59,143 nucleotides of DNA from Turneriella parva (GTDB taxonomy: Bacteria; Spirochaetota; Leptospiria; Turneriellales; Turneriellaceae): the NCBI GenBank assembly GCA_020719945.1, contig DYPL01000008.1, positions 1-59,143 on the forward strand, given 5' to 3'. The position numbers were made by a program, and so were the translations under genes. A model generated the notes under the pieces. The model was given only the letters and a program-made list of their open reading frames with translations. It searched no databases and was not told the origin of the DNA. The stretch's first letter is position 1, and the number at the start of each line of letters is the position of its first letter. Below are positions 20,686 through 28,645 of this stretch, in pieces.

Positions 20686-21673
20686 ATTTTTCCCTCTCTT
20701 CTTGAATTCTTTTTGTTATTGGTATAGTTTTAAATACTGCTTTTTTTCCGTCGGCCCGTTTCCAGACTGCTTCTTCCAGCTGCTTCAGGTGCATGCTGTG
20801 TCCCACCAGAGATTCCAAAGAATTCTGGAGAAGAAAAAAACCTGGAGGTACCCGCTTCACGAGCATGCGGCCTTTTTCCAGTGAACGAACCGGTAAGGGC
20901 ATATTCCTTGGCTGTCGCAAAAGAACGGAAATCATGCTTGCCTTTCCAACATCGGCCTGTTCCAGAATATCGGCAAATTTTCCCGATGCAGCAATTTTTT
21001 GAAACCAGTTGCGGTAACCATGGCGCGTAGAGAGCCAGCGAAGATAGCCGCTTCCTTTTTCCCGGTAAAAGGCATGGCCATAGCTGGGAATCAGTTTTTT
21101 CAGCAATGCATCGTCGGGAACTATCTCATCCGGAAAAGAGATGGCCGAAAGAACGACAATCTCTCCCTCTCTGAAACGATACCAGAGCAGCAGGGCCCAA
21201 ACCAGGAGGGATAGGAATCCTGCTCCATACAAAACCACGGCTGGCACCGGCGGTCGTCCGGGAGGCGTTGTCTTAAACGTCCATTGTACAATTCCAGACT
21301 CAGCTCGATGGCAGATGAGACAGGAATCTGGTGAAGCGATGGAGCGTGTGTACACATTTGCCTCTGGATTTTGCACAGTTTCTTTTTTCCATGAAATCGT
21401 GACAGGTATGCAACCTTCCCTAGGAGCACTTTCTGCCGTACAGTTGAGCAGAGGTTTCCACAGAAATGGTTCCGCTGCCGAAAGTTTGACAGTTTCAATT
21501 TCCCTTTGTCTGGCTTCTATCCGCGCTTCAAAATCCTCCATCCGTTTTTCGCTGGCGAGAGACAATCCACCGAGCGCAAAGAACAAAGCTGGAACGACTA
21601 AAAGCAAAAGAAAACGTTTTGAATCCCAGCGCCCGGGAAACCCTGTGTCTGAATATTTTTCTGCCGGTTTCAC
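20654..21673 (-). CDS. Membrane protein with a single haem-c motif
   Basis: It is 339 residues with two predicted membrane segments at about 21–40 and 143–165. The ~100-residue loop between them contains one CxxCH (C118-L-I-C121-H122), the covalent haem-c attachment signature. It also has two further cysteines in NCTAESAPREGC. The remaining ~170 residues would lie in the cytoplasm and match no family I know. A membrane-anchored monohaem sensor or electron carrier is possible, but no cytochrome maturation gene is nearby and a single CxxCH can occur by chance. It overlaps the sigma-factor gene by 4 bases (ATGA) and topA by 32. Confidence 0.65.
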   Translation of the reverse strand: MKPAEKYSDTGFPGRWDSKRFLLLLVVPALFFALGGLSLASEKRMEDFEARIEARQREIETVKLSAAEPFLWKPLLNCTAESAPREGCIPVTISWKKETVQNPEANVYTRSIASPDSCLICHRAESGIVQWTFKTTPPGRPPVPAVVLYGAGFLSLLVWALLLWYRFREGEIVVLSAISFPDEIVPDDALLKKLIPSYGHAFYREKGSGYLRWLSTRHGYRNWFQKIAASGKFADILEQADVGKASMISVLLRQPRNMPLPVRSLEKGRMLVKRVPPGFFLLQNSLESLVGHSMHLKQLEEAVWKRADGKKAVFKTIPITKRIQEEREKYGRKEESTGG

Positions 21674-22635
21674 TGCTGGTTTAAGAATACTTCGAGTTCA
21701 AGCCGACTGCCATAGTGGCGCAGCTTCATAAGGGTTTTCTTCTCTATCTGACGAACTCTTTCCTTCGACAGTTGAAATTTCTTTCCTGCCTGTGTGAGCG
21801 AAAGTCTCGGCTTGCCATTTAGTCCAAAGCGGTACTCGATAATTTTGCGTTCGCTGACGGTCAGTTCCTGGAGAATGGTATTGATGACCTCTTTAAGAGC
21901 CGTCGACATAACGGTTTCTTCTGGCGATTCGTACTTTGTATCTTGAACCATGGATATCTGCGTATTTTCAGAGTCGCCCGAAAGGGGAGCATCCAGAGAT
22001 ACATAGTCCGATGAAATCTGTTTTAACCACTGGACATCTTCTTCTGACATTTCTAGACGTTCCGCAACCTGTGCGAGCGTTGGCTCGTGGCCAAGCTGCG
22101 CTTCTAGTGCTTTCTGGACTTTGTCTATTCTGGCGAGGTCAATGGTCCGATTCATGGGCAGGCGAATCATGGCGGCCTTCTGGTTGATTGCGAGAATAAT
22201 GGCCTGCCGAATCCACCAGACAGCATAGCTGATAAAGTGATATCCCAGGTTGGGGTCAAAGCGTTCAGCAGCCTTGATGAGGCCCATGTTTCCCTCATTG
22301 ATTAAATCGAGAAGAGCAATCCCGTATTTCTGGTATTTTTTGGCAACCTGTACGACAAAGCGAAGATTGGATACGACGAGTTTGTTTTTTGCGTCCTGAT
22401 CATTATGATCGGCTATTTTGCGCGCGAGAGAGTCTTCCTCGGCGCGCGTCAAAAGAGGAATTTTGTTAATTTCTTCCAGATACCACTGTATACTCGATTC
22501 CGTATACGGAGCTTTTTCGCGCGACGGAACAAATCTGGCAGTGACTTCATTTTCATATACAGAATCCGGCTCTGGCAAATCCAGTGAGTCTGCTGGAAAG
22601 TCCTCTTCCCTGTCTGTGTCCTTCTCGTCGCCCAT
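21670..22635 (-). CDS. Sigma-70 family RNA polymerase sigma factor, RpoD/RpoS-like
   Basis: At 321 residues it has region 1.2 (about 45–80), region 2 (84–155, with YAVWWIRQAI for −10 recognition), region 3 (163–240) and region 4 (249–312, ending in the helix-turn-helix LSKERVRQIEKK). It lacks the long region 1.1 and non-conserved insert of a primary sigma factor, so it is either a short RpoD or a group 2 (RpoS-like) sigma. A GAGGAAAC site precedes the ATG. It heads the 12.5-kb minus-strand gene run and is divergent from the regulator at 22763. Confidence 0.88.
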   Translation of the reverse strand: MGDEKDTDREEDFPADSLDLPEPDSVYENEVTARFVPSREKAPYTESSIQWYLEEINKIPLLTRAEEDSLARKIADHNDQDAKNKLVVSNLRFVVQVAKKYQKYGIALLDLINEGNMGLIKAAERFDPNLGYHFISYAVWWIRQAIILAINQKAAMIRLPMNRTIDLARIDKVQKALEAQLGHEPTLAQVAERLEMSEEDVQWLKQISSDYVSLDAPLSGDSENTQISMVQDTKYESPEETVMSTALKEVINTILQELTVSERKIIEYRFGLNGKPRLSLTQAGKKFQLSKERVRQIEKKTLMKLRHYGSRLELEVFLNQQ

Positions 22636-22762
22636 TAAATTCTGTTTCCTCTTTATTCAACCATGTACGGTCAACATCTTTTCCTTGCCAGAAAGGCTAA
22701 AAGCCTGATTCTTAGACGAATAGCAGGGCTTGACGTTCAGACTCTACTGTTCAGGCTGCCCC

Positions 22763-24244
22763 ATGGTAACCGTCCAGATGATCTGCCGGGATGGAAGCAG
22801 GAGAAAATTCCTTAAAGAAACATTCTCTACTTCTACTTCGGCTCATGTTTCCGTTTCGGGAAATTTTCGCGATGGATTGCGCAATCTGGAGAAGAGCCAT
22901 TCTGATATTCTCATCGTTTCAATGGATGCGGAACAGGCGTTAGATGACACGTGGATAAAAAGACTGCGCCGGGCTTATGATTTACAGCAGGGAGAGATTG
23001 CCTTGTTGCTTATTGTTGCGGATCCCACGGGACAAAGTGCCGAATTGCAGCAATTTCTTGATTCCAACGAAACCCTTATACAGGATATTCTGTTTATTCG
23101 GGATGAAATTCCCGGCTATCTCCTGCATCATTTTCTTCTAAAAAATATTCACTTTTTACGGTATAGAAGATCGAACACTATTTTAAGGCAGGTAAATGAA
23201 TCGCTTTCTGTCTCGCAACCACAGTCTGATAAGGCAGATACCGATATTCTTCCACCATTCAGCCTGAATCTGGGGTACAGTAACGCCATGCAGCGCACTA
23301 TCGATAAACTGAATCGCGCAGCAGATACTAAACTGCCCGTCTTTATTATTTACTCACAGGGAAATGATCCACAGAGGGCTGCTTACTATATTCACTCCAT
23401 GAGCGACAGGAATAAGGAAGCATTTAGAACCGTAAAATTGCGGCCCTCTAACCCAAGACTCCAAGAAGCCATTCTGTTCGGAAAACGAACAGAAAATCCT
23501 TCTTTTGATCCATCACCCGAATTTCTCTCTCTGCAGCAAAAAGGAACTCTCTACATTGAGAACCTCCAGAACCTGGATTGGGAACTTCAGGGAAGAATGA
23601 TGCAGTGGCTGCAGTGGCAGGAAATGAGACCCGACAATGATAAACCTGCCGTAATTTTTTCCGTGCCGGAAAATGTTCAGGCCTATGTCCACGAAGGTAC
23701 CCTTCGCCAGGAACTGTATTACCGAATCCATTCTTTTCCTGTAAGAATCCCACCCCTATCTGAACGGTCCGAGGATATTATTTTCCTGATTGATCAATAC
23801 GCGCAGTGGATTTCGCGCAAACTGGGGCGCGAAATGGTTCTCTCAGCCTTTTTAAAAGAAGGTCTTTCCAGAAAGGCCTGGCCTGGCAACGAGAAAGAAC
23901 TGTTCCGATTTCTTTACCGACTTATCACGACGGCAGAAAGCAACCGCATTGATATTTTTCATCTGGCGGGTTTTATTCCGGAAATTGCCAGAGAAATCGC
24001 AGCAGAAGAAAAATCCCCCGGGTATACCAATCCCCCTGCGAGAGAACAGGGAAATCTGTTCTCTCCACCACCCAAAGCCCTTACTCTGGAAGATGTCGAG
24101 AAAGAACATATTCTGCGGGTGTTTGAAGAAAGCCGCCGCAATATATCGCAAACGGCCCGCCTGCTCAATATTTCCAGAAAAACTCTCTACGAAAAAATCC
24201 GTAAGTATTTACCGGATGAATTGCCGGGAAAAAGTGCCGGATGA
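22763..24244 (+). CDS. Degenerate NtrC-family (sigma-54 activator-like) regulator
   Basis: The 493-residue protein has the layout of a sigma-54 activator: receiver-like domain (about 1–120), AAA+-like domain (about 165–400) and a Fis-type helix-turn-helix (444–484, NISQTARLLNISRKTLYEKI). The ATPase signatures are lost. The Walker A position reads YSQGNDPQ instead of GxxGxGKE, the GAFTGA loop that contacts sigma-54 is missing, and Walker B reads GTLYIENL instead of GTLFLDEI. The LRQELYYRI arginines and WPGN are kept. It therefore probably binds DNA without remodelling sigma-54. Start: ATG 22763 fits the receiver strand; a TTG at 22730 is also possible, and neither has a good ribosome-binding site. 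It overlaps rsmD by 4 bases. Confidence 0.8.
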   Translation: MVTVQMICRDGSRRKFLKETFSTSTSAHVSVSGNFRDGLRNLEKSHSDILIVSMDAEQALDDTWIKRLRRAYDLQQGEIALLLIVADPTGQSAELQQFLDSNETLIQDILFIRDEIPGYLLHHFLLKNIHFLRYRRSNTILRQVNESLSVSQPQSDKADTDILPPFSLNLGYSNAMQRTIDKLNRAADTKLPVFIIYSQGNDPQRAAYYIHSMSDRNKEAFRTVKLRPSNPRLQEAILFGKRTENPSFDPSPEFLSLQQKGTLYIENLQNLDWELQGRMMQWLQWQEMRPDNDKPAVIFSVPENVQAYVHEGTLRQELYYRIHSFPVRIPPLSERSEDIIFLIDQYAQWISRKLGREMVLSAFLKEGLSRKAWPGNEKELFRFLYRLITTAESNRIDIFHLAGFIPEIAREIAAEEKSPGYTNPPAREQGNLFSPPPKALTLEDVEKEHILRVFEESRRNISQTARLLNISRKTLYEKIRKYLPDELPGKSAG

Positions 24245-24882
24245 AAGCATTTCTCAAAGTCATGCGGGGTTCCCTGAAGAATAAGGTTATTCCCCTGCCC
24301 CCGGCACACCATGGACACCAGAATGCGACGCCGTCGAAAATGAAGGAGGCAGCATTTCAAATTATTGAAAATCATATTATTCATCCGGAAAAGTCCGTAT
24401 TCTTGGATCTGTTTTCCGGATCAGGCCAAATGGGGATGGAAGCTATCAGCCAGGGATTTCTAAAAACCTGGTTTTCTGAAATGGAAAGTAATCGTATTAC
24501 TGACATTCGCTCCTGGCTGATAAAGCACTCTGTCACAGAGAAAGGTCTCGTGATGCGCTCCAATTCCTTTAAAAAACTCCTTACTTTTGTTAGTCAACCG
24601 CCAGAACTTACTCCACCCGCATCTACTCTCGATTTAATCATTTTTGCGGATCCTCCTTATCTCGAATCGGCTCCACTGAAACCTGCCTTTACTCTCACGG
24701 ATTCTCTGGTAAAACTGTCGTCTTTGGGCTGGAATTCTGCGCTGCTCATGGTGCAGGTTCCCAATTCCCGCCGCAGAGAAATTTCCCGTGCAGACTTTGA
24801 ACGTTTGTCTACTCATTTTACCAGAGTATATGATTATGGGAAAAATTCACTGCTCGTGAGGGAACTCTCTCCTAAAATATAG
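24241..24882 (+). CDS. rsmD: 16S rRNA (guanine966-N2)-methyltransferase RsmD
   Basis: The 213-residue class I methyltransferase has the SAM-binding motif FLDLFSGSGQMGMEA (residues 54–68) and the catalytic DPPY at 137–140. The N-terminal RGSLKNKVIPLPP … TPSKMKEAAF is the family's rRNA-binding opening. The ATG overlaps the preceding regulator stop (ATGA). Confidence 0.9.
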   Translation: MKAFLKVMRGSLKNKVIPLPPAHHGHQNATPSKMKEAAFQIIENHIIHPEKSVFLDLFSGSGQMGMEAISQGFLKTWFSEMESNRITDIRSWLIKHSVTEKGLVMRSNSFKKLLTFVSQPPELTPPASTLDLIIFADPPYLESAPLKPAFTLTDSLVKLSSLGWNSALLMVQVPNSRRREISRADFERLSTHFTRVYDYGKNSLLVRELSPKI

Positions 24883-24935
24883 CTTGTCATTTTCATGAGA
24901 ACCTTTTCCTTGGTTCATCGTCTCAGGAACAGGTT

Positions 24936-26699
24936 ATGAAAAAAAACAATATTCTCCTTATTTTGGCTCTTTGGCTTCCTTCCGCCGTTTTCTCTTTTTC
25001 ACCAGAGAATTATGCTTCCGCTGAAGATACATTCTACATTGAAGTAGAATCTTCTACCAAAGCAACGAACTATCTCAAAGACTTTCTCCTTGGATTGCTT
25101 GGTCCGTCTTCTGAAACCATCGTTGCCTCTGTTGCTGAACAGGCAAAAGAGAGAACTGGAGTGAATCCTCTTTCTTCGAAAGATCTTCTGACCATCGGCT
25201 TTGATCCCGCGAGTAAAATGAGCGTAACGGGAAACTTTGTTGTCAATCCCGAAGGACTTCTGGAAACGAAATACGTTCGCATCTATTTTCCTGCCAAAAA
25301 CAGTGACAAACTTTATGCATACATGTTGCAGCGTGCCAAAATGCCAGATGAAGCGGGGACCGTGCCCGCTATAACGGAGCATATTAAAGGACGACTCTTT
25401 GAAATTCCCGGAGAAACCCCCCTCTTCGTAATTAAAGGCAGCGATTTTATTGCTGCTTCTAATTCCAGACTGGGAGCTGTGTCCGCTGTAGAAATGAGCA
25501 AAAACAAAATTACAGATGCCGAGTGGTATGTGCAGGGAAAAAAAGAATTTTCTTCTGTAAAAGCGGTAGCATGGTTCTACATCAATCCCACGCAGTATAT
25601 GAATGCATTTTCTGCCTTCTCGGGAAGTCTTGGAAGCACGGAAACTCCCCGTGAGCTTTCGTTTTCTTCTGCCCTTATTCGCAAAATGCAGGCTGAGGTA
25701 GAGGAAAATATTGTCACTGCCGGTGGCTATTTTACGTTGAATAAATCGGGCATTGTCGGGCACTTTGTAGAAAAATACAAAAACGGATATCTTCAGTCTT
25801 CTGAAACCGCTCTCCACAAACTGATCAATCCTGACGCACCCAATTTATCTCTGGATTCTCATCCTGGCAGCCCTTTGCTGTACTTTATGGTAAAACTCAA
25901 CTTTGCCGGGTATCTGCAGTTTATCGAAGAATCGGTTCCAGAATTTAAGAAAGAGATGGAACGCACCTCGGAAGAAATAGCAAAAGAAGCAGGGCTTGAT
26001 TTGCGCAAAGATCTTCTCGCTCCCATCCACGGAAATTTTTCCATGACGGTTGCGGACATTCCTCCGGAAAAGGATCTCCAGAATCCTAATGCTTGGAATG
26101 GATTCTTCTCCATGGGGATAGCCAAAGGCAGCTCTAAAAATTATGTCATGCTTATCGAAAAAATCATGGCAGAAGAAAATGCCAAGCCAGAAGACAATAG
26201 AGACTTCTCCATAAAGAAAGGCAAGCAGGGAAAACACACTCTGTTTACAATAACATTGCGCGAAAAACAGCAACAGCTTAAATCCGAAGAAGAACTTGCA
26301 AACGAAGAACTCGACGGATTGAGCATGGATGAGGAATCTGCAACAGAAGAAGAATCAGAAGAACCCGCTCCTGTCGTCAAAGAAACCTTTGCGTATATCA
26401 TCATTACGGATACGGAAATCATAGGAACAACAAATCCGGCAGCTTTTGCCAAGATAGAAAAATCAAAGGAATCAACGCTCGCTGTCCGCAATTTTCCAAA
26501 ATCTGGCAAGTACTATACGGGAGGCATTATTGATATAGCTACCGTAGTTGCGTATGCAAAAACAAGTTCTTTCTCCATGTTTGTTGCACAGTATCTGCAA
26601 ATGGTTGAGAGAATCGATAAACTTACCGGTTATGCCAAAATTGATGGCGACAATTCCATCAGCAGATTTGAATTGCGCTTAAAACCCACTAAGAAGTAA
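24936..26699 (+). CDS. Exported protein of unknown function
   Basis: It is 587 residues with a signal peptide (KKNNILLILALWLPSAVFS). The body alternates helices and strands and has no cysteines that I noticed. A strongly acidic, low-complexity stretch lies at about 452–480 (EEELANEELDGLSMDEE…). It loosely recalls DUF3352-type secreted proteins, but I cannot confirm this. AGGAACAGG precedes the ATG. Its stop overlaps the start of the SpoIIE-type phosphatase gene by one base (TAATG), so the two are likely co-translated. Confidence 0.65.
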   Translation: MKKNNILLILALWLPSAVFSFSPENYASAEDTFYIEVESSTKATNYLKDFLLGLLGPSSETIVASVAEQAKERTGVNPLSSKDLLTIGFDPASKMSVTGNFVVNPEGLLETKYVRIYFPAKNSDKLYAYMLQRAKMPDEAGTVPAITEHIKGRLFEIPGETPLFVIKGSDFIAASNSRLGAVSAVEMSKNKITDAEWYVQGKKEFSSVKAVAWFYINPTQYMNAFSAFSGSLGSTETPRELSFSSALIRKMQAEVEENIVTAGGYFTLNKSGIVGHFVEKYKNGYLQSSETALHKLINPDAPNLSLDSHPGSPLLYFMVKLNFAGYLQFIEESVPEFKKEMERTSEEIAKEAGLDLRKDLLAPIHGNFSMTVADIPPEKDLQNPNAWNGFFSMGIAKGSSKNYVMLIEKIMAEENAKPEDNRDFSIKKGKQGKHTLFTITLREKQQQLKSEEELANEELDGLSMDEESATEEESEEPAPVVKETFAYIIITDTEIIGTTNPAAFAKIEKSKESTLAVRNFPKSGKYYTGGIIDIATVVAYAKTSSFSMFVAQYLQMVERIDKLTGYAKIDGDNSISRFELRLKPTKK

Positions 26700-28609
26700 T
26701 GTCTTGTCTCGTTCATAGAAAACGGGTAAAACTTTTTTCTGACCTTGCCATGCATGGCGGGGTCAGTTTTGTCTCCGAATTAAAATCCCTGTCCCCTCTC
26801 TGGAATGGGGATGACTGGATTTCTCTTTCGGAAGAAAGGCGGGGCCTCCAGGGATTTCTGCGGCACCCAGAATTTGCTACATGGATGCGCGAAGCGGGAC
26901 GCGAGGCCATGGCTCTTGCGATGTCTGCTTTTTCGGCTACGCCTTCCGAAATGGTTACTTTTCGGGAGTTGTTTTACAAAACTCCTGCTTATCTTCATCT
27001 ATCCATGACCTATCTGACCGTGTATCCGCAAACATCGGACAACGGAAAGAAATACCAGATCACTCTGCGGGGGCTGGAAGTTTGTCAGCCGGATGAAACG
27101 GATCTTTTTTTTATTCTGGGCCATCTCGATTATCTTCTCCATTTTTTTCAGTTGAAAAGATCTGTCGTCGCAGTAAAAAAAGTTCCTTTTGAACCATCGG
27201 AAACTCTGCTCTCTCAGAATCCCGATATTAAACAGTCGAGAAGTAAAATTACGATAACCCTGGAAATAAAGGAAGATCAGACAGAAGAATTTTCGGCAGA
27301 CCAGAAAATCAAGGCATACGATGCTTACGTGCATTCTGTCCTGGAAAAAACGCAGGAGCTGATTCGGGACAAAAGAGATCTCCATACAGCCATTGAATAT
27401 CTCAATGTTGCCAATGAACAGCTGGAACGCGAGCTGAGAGCCAATAAAAAGGAACTCATGCTTGCCCGGAATATACAGAAGGGATTTGTTCCCCCCCGCA
27501 TTCCAGACTGGCGCGGACTACAGTTCTGGGTTAAGTTTTTTCCCCTTACCGAGGTGAGTGGCGATTTTTATGACTACATTCCATTAGGTGGCCACAAGCT
27601 TGGTCTCGTTGTTTCGGATGCTTCTGGTCATGGCGTACCCGCTGCACTCATGACCGCAATCGGAAAACTGAGTTTTCGCAATCATAGATTAGATTCACCC
27701 GGCGAAATTTTTCGCAAGGTCAACCTTGATCTACTGCAATATGTTAAACGTGAAAGTTATTTGACTTCTTTTTACATGGTGATAGATTCTGATTATAATA
27801 TTCTCTACAGCAGTGCGGCTGCTCCTCCCCCAATAATTTTACGGTACAAAACAGGAACTACGGAAGAACTTCTCTCGCGTGGAACTCTGCTCGGAATGTT
27901 TCCGGATGCCGGTTCTCTGTTAAAAGACAGCAGCACGGCACTGGAGCCTGGAGATAAAATATTTATCTTTACCGATGGCTTCATCGAATCCATTAACACA
28001 AACGATGAACCATTCGGAATGGAAAGACTGCACGAAGCCATTGCCTCTACACGCTATATGGCGGTTCAGGAAGCATCCGAGCATGTGATGTCTGTGTACA
28101 ATCGCTTCATTCTTGGAACGGATCCGCGCGACGATGTCACAGTGATCACGGTGATGCTTAGCCAGCATACAGAAAGATTCAATCAACTCGTCTCCGATGC
28201 CCGCACGGCACAGCACGATAAAGATCTGGATACCGCATCTTCTCTGCTTGCCGAGGCTATTTCAATTTTTCCCAGACACCCCAATACGCTCTATCTGTAC
28301 GGAAAAGTGCTTGCCCAGAATGGAGAATATCCCCGAGCTATGGAAATACTACAGCATTACAACACCCTGCAACCATACAATGCTGACAGTTATACAATCC
28401 GCGCCTATTGCAGTTACAGATCAGGGTTACCAGAACTTGCGCGCGATGAACTGAAGCGTTCTCTTTCCCTGCGGACAGAAAACCCCATAGCCCTCTATAA
28501 TCTGATTGTGATCAGCAGAAAACTTGGATTTGAGGAAGAGGCAACGGAATACCTGCGGCAACTTAAAAAAATCCGCCCGAACTGGAAAAAAATTCAGTTT
28601 CTGTTTTAG
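26699..28609 (+). CDS. SpoIIE/RsbU-type PP2C phosphatase with C-terminal TPRs
   Basis: The 636-residue protein has an unassigned N-terminal domain (about 1–190), a coiled coil (about 210–260), a SpoIIE/RsbU phosphatase domain (about 258–485) and three or four TPR units (490–636). The metal-binding aspartates are in place: GDFYDY, VVSDASGHGVPAAL, FTDGFIES and RDDVTVITVML. Such enzymes usually dephosphorylate STAS anti-anti-sigma proteins in partner-switching cascades. No STAS or anti-sigma kinase gene is adjacent. The N-terminal part may be the sensor. Cytoplasmic. Confidence 0.88.
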   Translation: MSCLVHRKRVKLFSDLAMHGGVSFVSELKSLSPLWNGDDWISLSEERRGLQGFLRHPEFATWMREAGREAMALAMSAFSATPSEMVTFRELFYKTPAYLHLSMTYLTVYPQTSDNGKKYQITLRGLEVCQPDETDLFFILGHLDYLLHFFQLKRSVVAVKKVPFEPSETLLSQNPDIKQSRSKITITLEIKEDQTEEFSADQKIKAYDAYVHSVLEKTQELIRDKRDLHTAIEYLNVANEQLERELRANKKELMLARNIQKGFVPPRIPDWRGLQFWVKFFPLTEVSGDFYDYIPLGGHKLGLVVSDASGHGVPAALMTAIGKLSFRNHRLDSPGEIFRKVNLDLLQYVKRESYLTSFYMVIDSDYNILYSSAAAPPPIILRYKTGTTEELLSRGTLLGMFPDAGSLLKDSSTALEPGDKIFIFTDGFIESINTNDEPFGMERLHEAIASTRYMAVQEASEHVMSVYNRFILGTDPRDDVTVITVMLSQHTERFNQLVSDARTAQHDKDLDTASSLLAEAISIFPRHPNTLYLYGKVLAQNGEYPRAMEILQHYNTLQPYNADSYTIRAYCSYRSGLPELARDELKRSLSLRTENPIALYNLIVISRKLGFEEEATEYLRQLKKIRPNWKKIQFLF

Positions 28610-28645
28610 AGTTTTCATCCCGTATACAGCCTGTATTGCGGAACT

